Shown one piece after another: positions 40,431 through 42,474 of a DNA stretch of 42,474 nt (positions are counted from its first letter, which is position 1; each line of letters opens with the position of its first letter). The stretch covers positions 1-42,474 of the forward strand of contig NZ_JAMOLN010000071.1 of the NCBI RefSeq assembly GCF_024448165.1, given 5' to 3'. Position numbers and translations under genes: made by a program. The stretch is from Streptomyces longispororuber. GTDB taxonomy: Bacteria; Actinomycetota; Actinomycetes; Streptomycetales; Streptomycetaceae. The notes beneath the pieces are model-generated. The model ran no database searches, was not told the DNA's origin, and saw only the letters and a list, made by a program, of their open reading frames with translations.

Positions 40431-42474
40431 ATGCCGGACGCCACGGAAGCGCTGCCGTACTGGGAGGACCTGACTCCGGGCGCGGGCCTGCGTCCGCCCC
40501 GCGTCGCGCCGCCGCCCTCCGACGCCGCCCGGCTCGACCTCGGCGGCACCTGGTCCTTCAGGCTCTCGCCGACCGCCGACGCGCCGCTCGACTTCCTCGC
40601 CGGGCCCGCGCCCGCCGACCCCGCCTGGTCCCCGCTGCCCGTGCCGTCGCACTGGGTGCTGCACGGCCACGGCACGCCCCGCTACACCAACACCGCGTAC
40701 CCGTTTCCCATCGACCCGCCGCACGTCCCCGACGCCAACCCGACCGGTGACCACCACCGTGTCTTCGACCTGCCCGCGGAATGGCGCCGGCACGGCACCG
40801 TGCTGCGGTTCGACGGGGTCGACTCGTGCTTCAAGGTGTGGCTGAACGGCCGCGAGCTCGGCATGTCCAAGGGCAGCAGACTGCCGTCCGAGTTCGCCGC
40901 GGGCACCGCACTGCGCACCGGCCGCAACCACCTCGCCGTCCGCGTCCACCGCTGGTCGTCCGGCAGCTACCTGGAGGACCAGGACATGTGGTGGCTGCCC
41001 GGCGTCTTCCGCGACGTGACCCTGCTGGAACGCCCCGCCGACGGCATCGACGACTTCTTCGTGCACGCCGGCTACGACCACGAGCGGCGCCTCGGACACC
41101 TGCGCATCGACACCCCGCTGCCCGCCCGCGTCTCCGTCCCCGAACTCGGCCTGCACGGCCACCCGGCCGGCGAACCCGTCACCCTGCCCGGTGTCGCGCC
41201 CTGGAGCGCCGAACAACCCCGCCTGTACGACGCCGATCTGACGTCCGCCGGGGAGCGGGTCCGGCTGCGGATCGGGTTCCGCACGGTCGCCGTCGTCGAC
41301 GGGCGCTTCACCGTCAACGGCCGCCCCGTCCTGCTGCGCGGCGTCAACCGCCACGAGCACGACCCCGACCACGGCCGCGCCCTCACCGTCGACACGATGC
41401 GCGCCGACCTGCTCCTGATGAAGCAGCACCACGTCAACGCCGTCCGCACCGCCCACTACCCGCCCCACCCGGCCTTCCTCGACCTCTGCGACGAACTGGG
41501 CCTGTGGGTCGTCGACGAGTGCGACATCGAGACCCATGGCTTCATCCACGCGGCATGGGAGGGCAACCCCGTCGACGACCCGCGCTGGCGGCCGATGCTC
41601 ATGGACCGGATGCGCCGCATGGTGGAGCGCGACAAGAACCACCCGAGCATCGTCATCTGGTCGCTCGGCAACGAGAGCCACGCGGGCGAGAACCTCGCCT
41701 CCCTCGAGGCCTGGACGCGAGACCGAGATCCTTCCCGGCCCCTGCACTACGAGCGCGACCGCACCTACCGGCACTCCGACTTCTACAGCCTCATGTACGC
41801 GCCCGTCGCCGACGTCGACCGCATCGGCCGCCGCGCCGAGGACGCACCGCCCGAGACGGAAGGACTGCCCGAACTGGAGGAGCGCAGGAGGGGCCTGCCG
41901 TTCCTGCTGTGCGAGTACGCGCACGCCATGGGCAACGGCCCCGGTTCACTGGAGGACTACCAGGAGGCGCTGGAGCGGCATCCGCGGTGCGCCGGCGCCT
42001 TCGTCTGGGAGTGGATCGACCACGGATTCCGCCGCACCACCGAGGACGGCCGGGAGTACTTCGCGTACGGCGGCGACTTCGGCGACCGGCCGCACGGCGG
42101 CACGTTCTGCGTGGACGGCCTGATCCGCCCCGACCGCACGCCGTCCCCGGGGCTGGCCGCCTACCGGAGGGCCGTCGAACCCGTACGCATGGCGATCGAT
42201 CTCGCCGCGGGCCGGGTGAGCGTCCGCAACAGGTACGACGTGCGGGACCTCGCGCACCTGCGCTTCCTGTGGACCCTGGAGGTCGACGGGGTGCCTGGTG
42301 CGCAGGGCGAGTTGAAGACGCCCGACGTGGCCGCGCGGGACACCGGGGAGATCCCCGTGCCCGACCTGCCCGCGGTGGGCGGGGGCGAGGCCTGGCTGAC
42401 CGTGCGCGCCGTGCTGGCCGCGGACGAACCGTGGGCCGGGGCCGGTCACGAAATCGCCTGGGCGCAGGCGCGCC
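40431..42474 (+). CDS. GH2 beta-galactosidase/beta-glucuronidase-family enzyme, 3'-truncated by the window
   Basis: An open frame from the ATG at 40431 runs to the window edge (681 residues visible) and would continue beyond. AGAGGGG lies upstream. It has the LacZ-type order: sugar-binding jelly roll (Gly-Gly-Thr-Trp-Ser-Phe; Val-Trp-Leu-Asn-Gly-Arg), Ig-like domain, then TIM barrel with Asn-Arg-His-Glu-His-Asp, acid/base Glu-415 in Gly-Asn-Glu-Ser-His-Ala-Gly and nucleophile Glu-495 in Leu-Cys-Glu-Tyr-Ala-His-Ala-Met-Gly-Asn. No signal peptide. The motifs favour the LacZ-like beta-galactosidase branch, but GH2 also includes glucuronidases and arabinosidases of pectin pathways. It is probably the first gene of another transcript. 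Confidence 0.92.
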   Translation, partial: MPDATEALPYWEDLTPGAGLRPPRVAPPPSDAARLDLGGTWSFRLSPTADAPLDFLAGPAPADPAWSPLPVPSHWVLHGHGTPRYTNTAYPFPIDPPHVPDANPTGDHHRVFDLPAEWRRHGTVLRFDGVDSCFKVWLNGRELGMSKGSRLPSEFAAGTALRTGRNHLAVRVHRWSSGSYLEDQDMWWLPGVFRDVTLLERPADGIDDFFVHAGYDHERRLGHLRIDTPLPARVSVPELGLHGHPAGEPVTLPGVAPWSAEQPRLYDADLTSAGERVRLRIGFRTVAVVDGRFTVNGRPVLLRGVNRHEHDPDHGRALTVDTMRADLLLMKQHHVNAVRTAHYPPHPAFLDLCDELGLWVVDECDIETHGFIHAAWEGNPVDDPRWRPMLMDRMRRMVERDKNHPSIVIWSLGNESHAGENLASLEAWTRDRDPSRPLHYERDRTYRHSDFYSLMYAPVADVDRIGRRAEDAPPETEGLPELEERRRGLPFLLCEYAHAMGNGPGSLEDYQEALERHPRCAGAFVWEWIDHGFRRTTEDGREYFAYGGDFGDRPHGGTFCVDGLIRPDRTPSPGLAAYRRAVEPVRMAIDLAAGRVSVRNRYDVRDLAHLRFLWTLEVDGVPGAQGELKTPDVAARDTGEIPVPDLPAVGGGEAWLTVRAVLAADEPWAGAGHEIAWAQAR

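Overview
The window is very GC-rich, uses many GTG starts, has strong codon-position GC bias and carries Tat signal peptides. All of this fits a Streptomyces-type actinomycete chromosome. Almost every gene belongs to one large carbohydrate-utilisation locus. I saw no tRNA, rRNA, CRISPR array, insertion sequence or phage gene, and no gene-free stretch longer than about 240 bases. The first gene (RraA-like) is cut at its 5' end and the last (GH2) at its 3' end.

Layout. (1) 1-8772, plus strand: RraA-like aldolase end, a secreted beta-helix protein, a strong hairpin, a signal-less solute-binding-protein homologue, a Tat-exported GH95 and a Tat-exported PL1-type pectate lyase. (2) 8762-11381, minus: a GntR/FCD regulator followed by a GH127 enzyme. 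(3) 11610-22376, plus: a tightly packed operon with a DapA-superfamily aldolase, a complete five-gene oligosaccharide/peptide-type ABC importer, a cytoplasmic sialidase-fold protein, a GH140-like enzyme and its catalytically altered paralogue. (4) 22386-26036: a Tat-exported solute-binding protein and a divergent 683-residue protein of unknown function. (5) 26000-32028, minus: an operon of a divergent Glu-Cys-Cys-Cys (GH127-clan-like) protein, two GH28 paralogues and an acetyltransferase/alpha-toroid fusion. (6) 32265-38528, plus: zinc alcohol dehydrogenase, RuBisCO-like protein, DUF1537 acid-sugar kinase and GH78 rhamnosidase. (7) 38494-42474: a GH146/GH127-like enzyme and a divergent GH2 enzyme.

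How the genes work together (inference). A few secreted enzymes (PL1, GH95, one GH28, the beta-helix protein) would cut pectin outside the cell. The SBP_bac_5-type ABC system would import oligosaccharides. Many signal-less glycosidases (GH127, GH146-like, GH140-like, GH28, GH78, GH2, sialidase-fold) would finish the job inside. The set of activities (GH95, GH127, GH140-like, GH78, GH28, GH2, PL1) resembles the enzyme complement known for rhamnogalacturonan II. The RuBisCO-like protein plus DUF1537 kinase pair matches the gene pair described for 3-oxo-isoapionate steps of D-apiose catabolism. Apiose is an RG-II sugar, and a GH140-like (apiosidase-related) gene lies in the same window, so a Gram-positive RG-II/apiose utilisation system is the leading hypothesis.

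Regulation. A palindrome TGGYATRCCA occurs at the GntR gene, the ABC operon, the binding-protein gene, both sides of the 32028/32265 divergent promoter region and once inside a coding sequence. It usually sits at or just downstream of a recognisable -35/-10 promoter. Two TTA codons (aldolase codon 15, DUF1537 kinase codon 324) suggest an additional bldA tRNA dependence.
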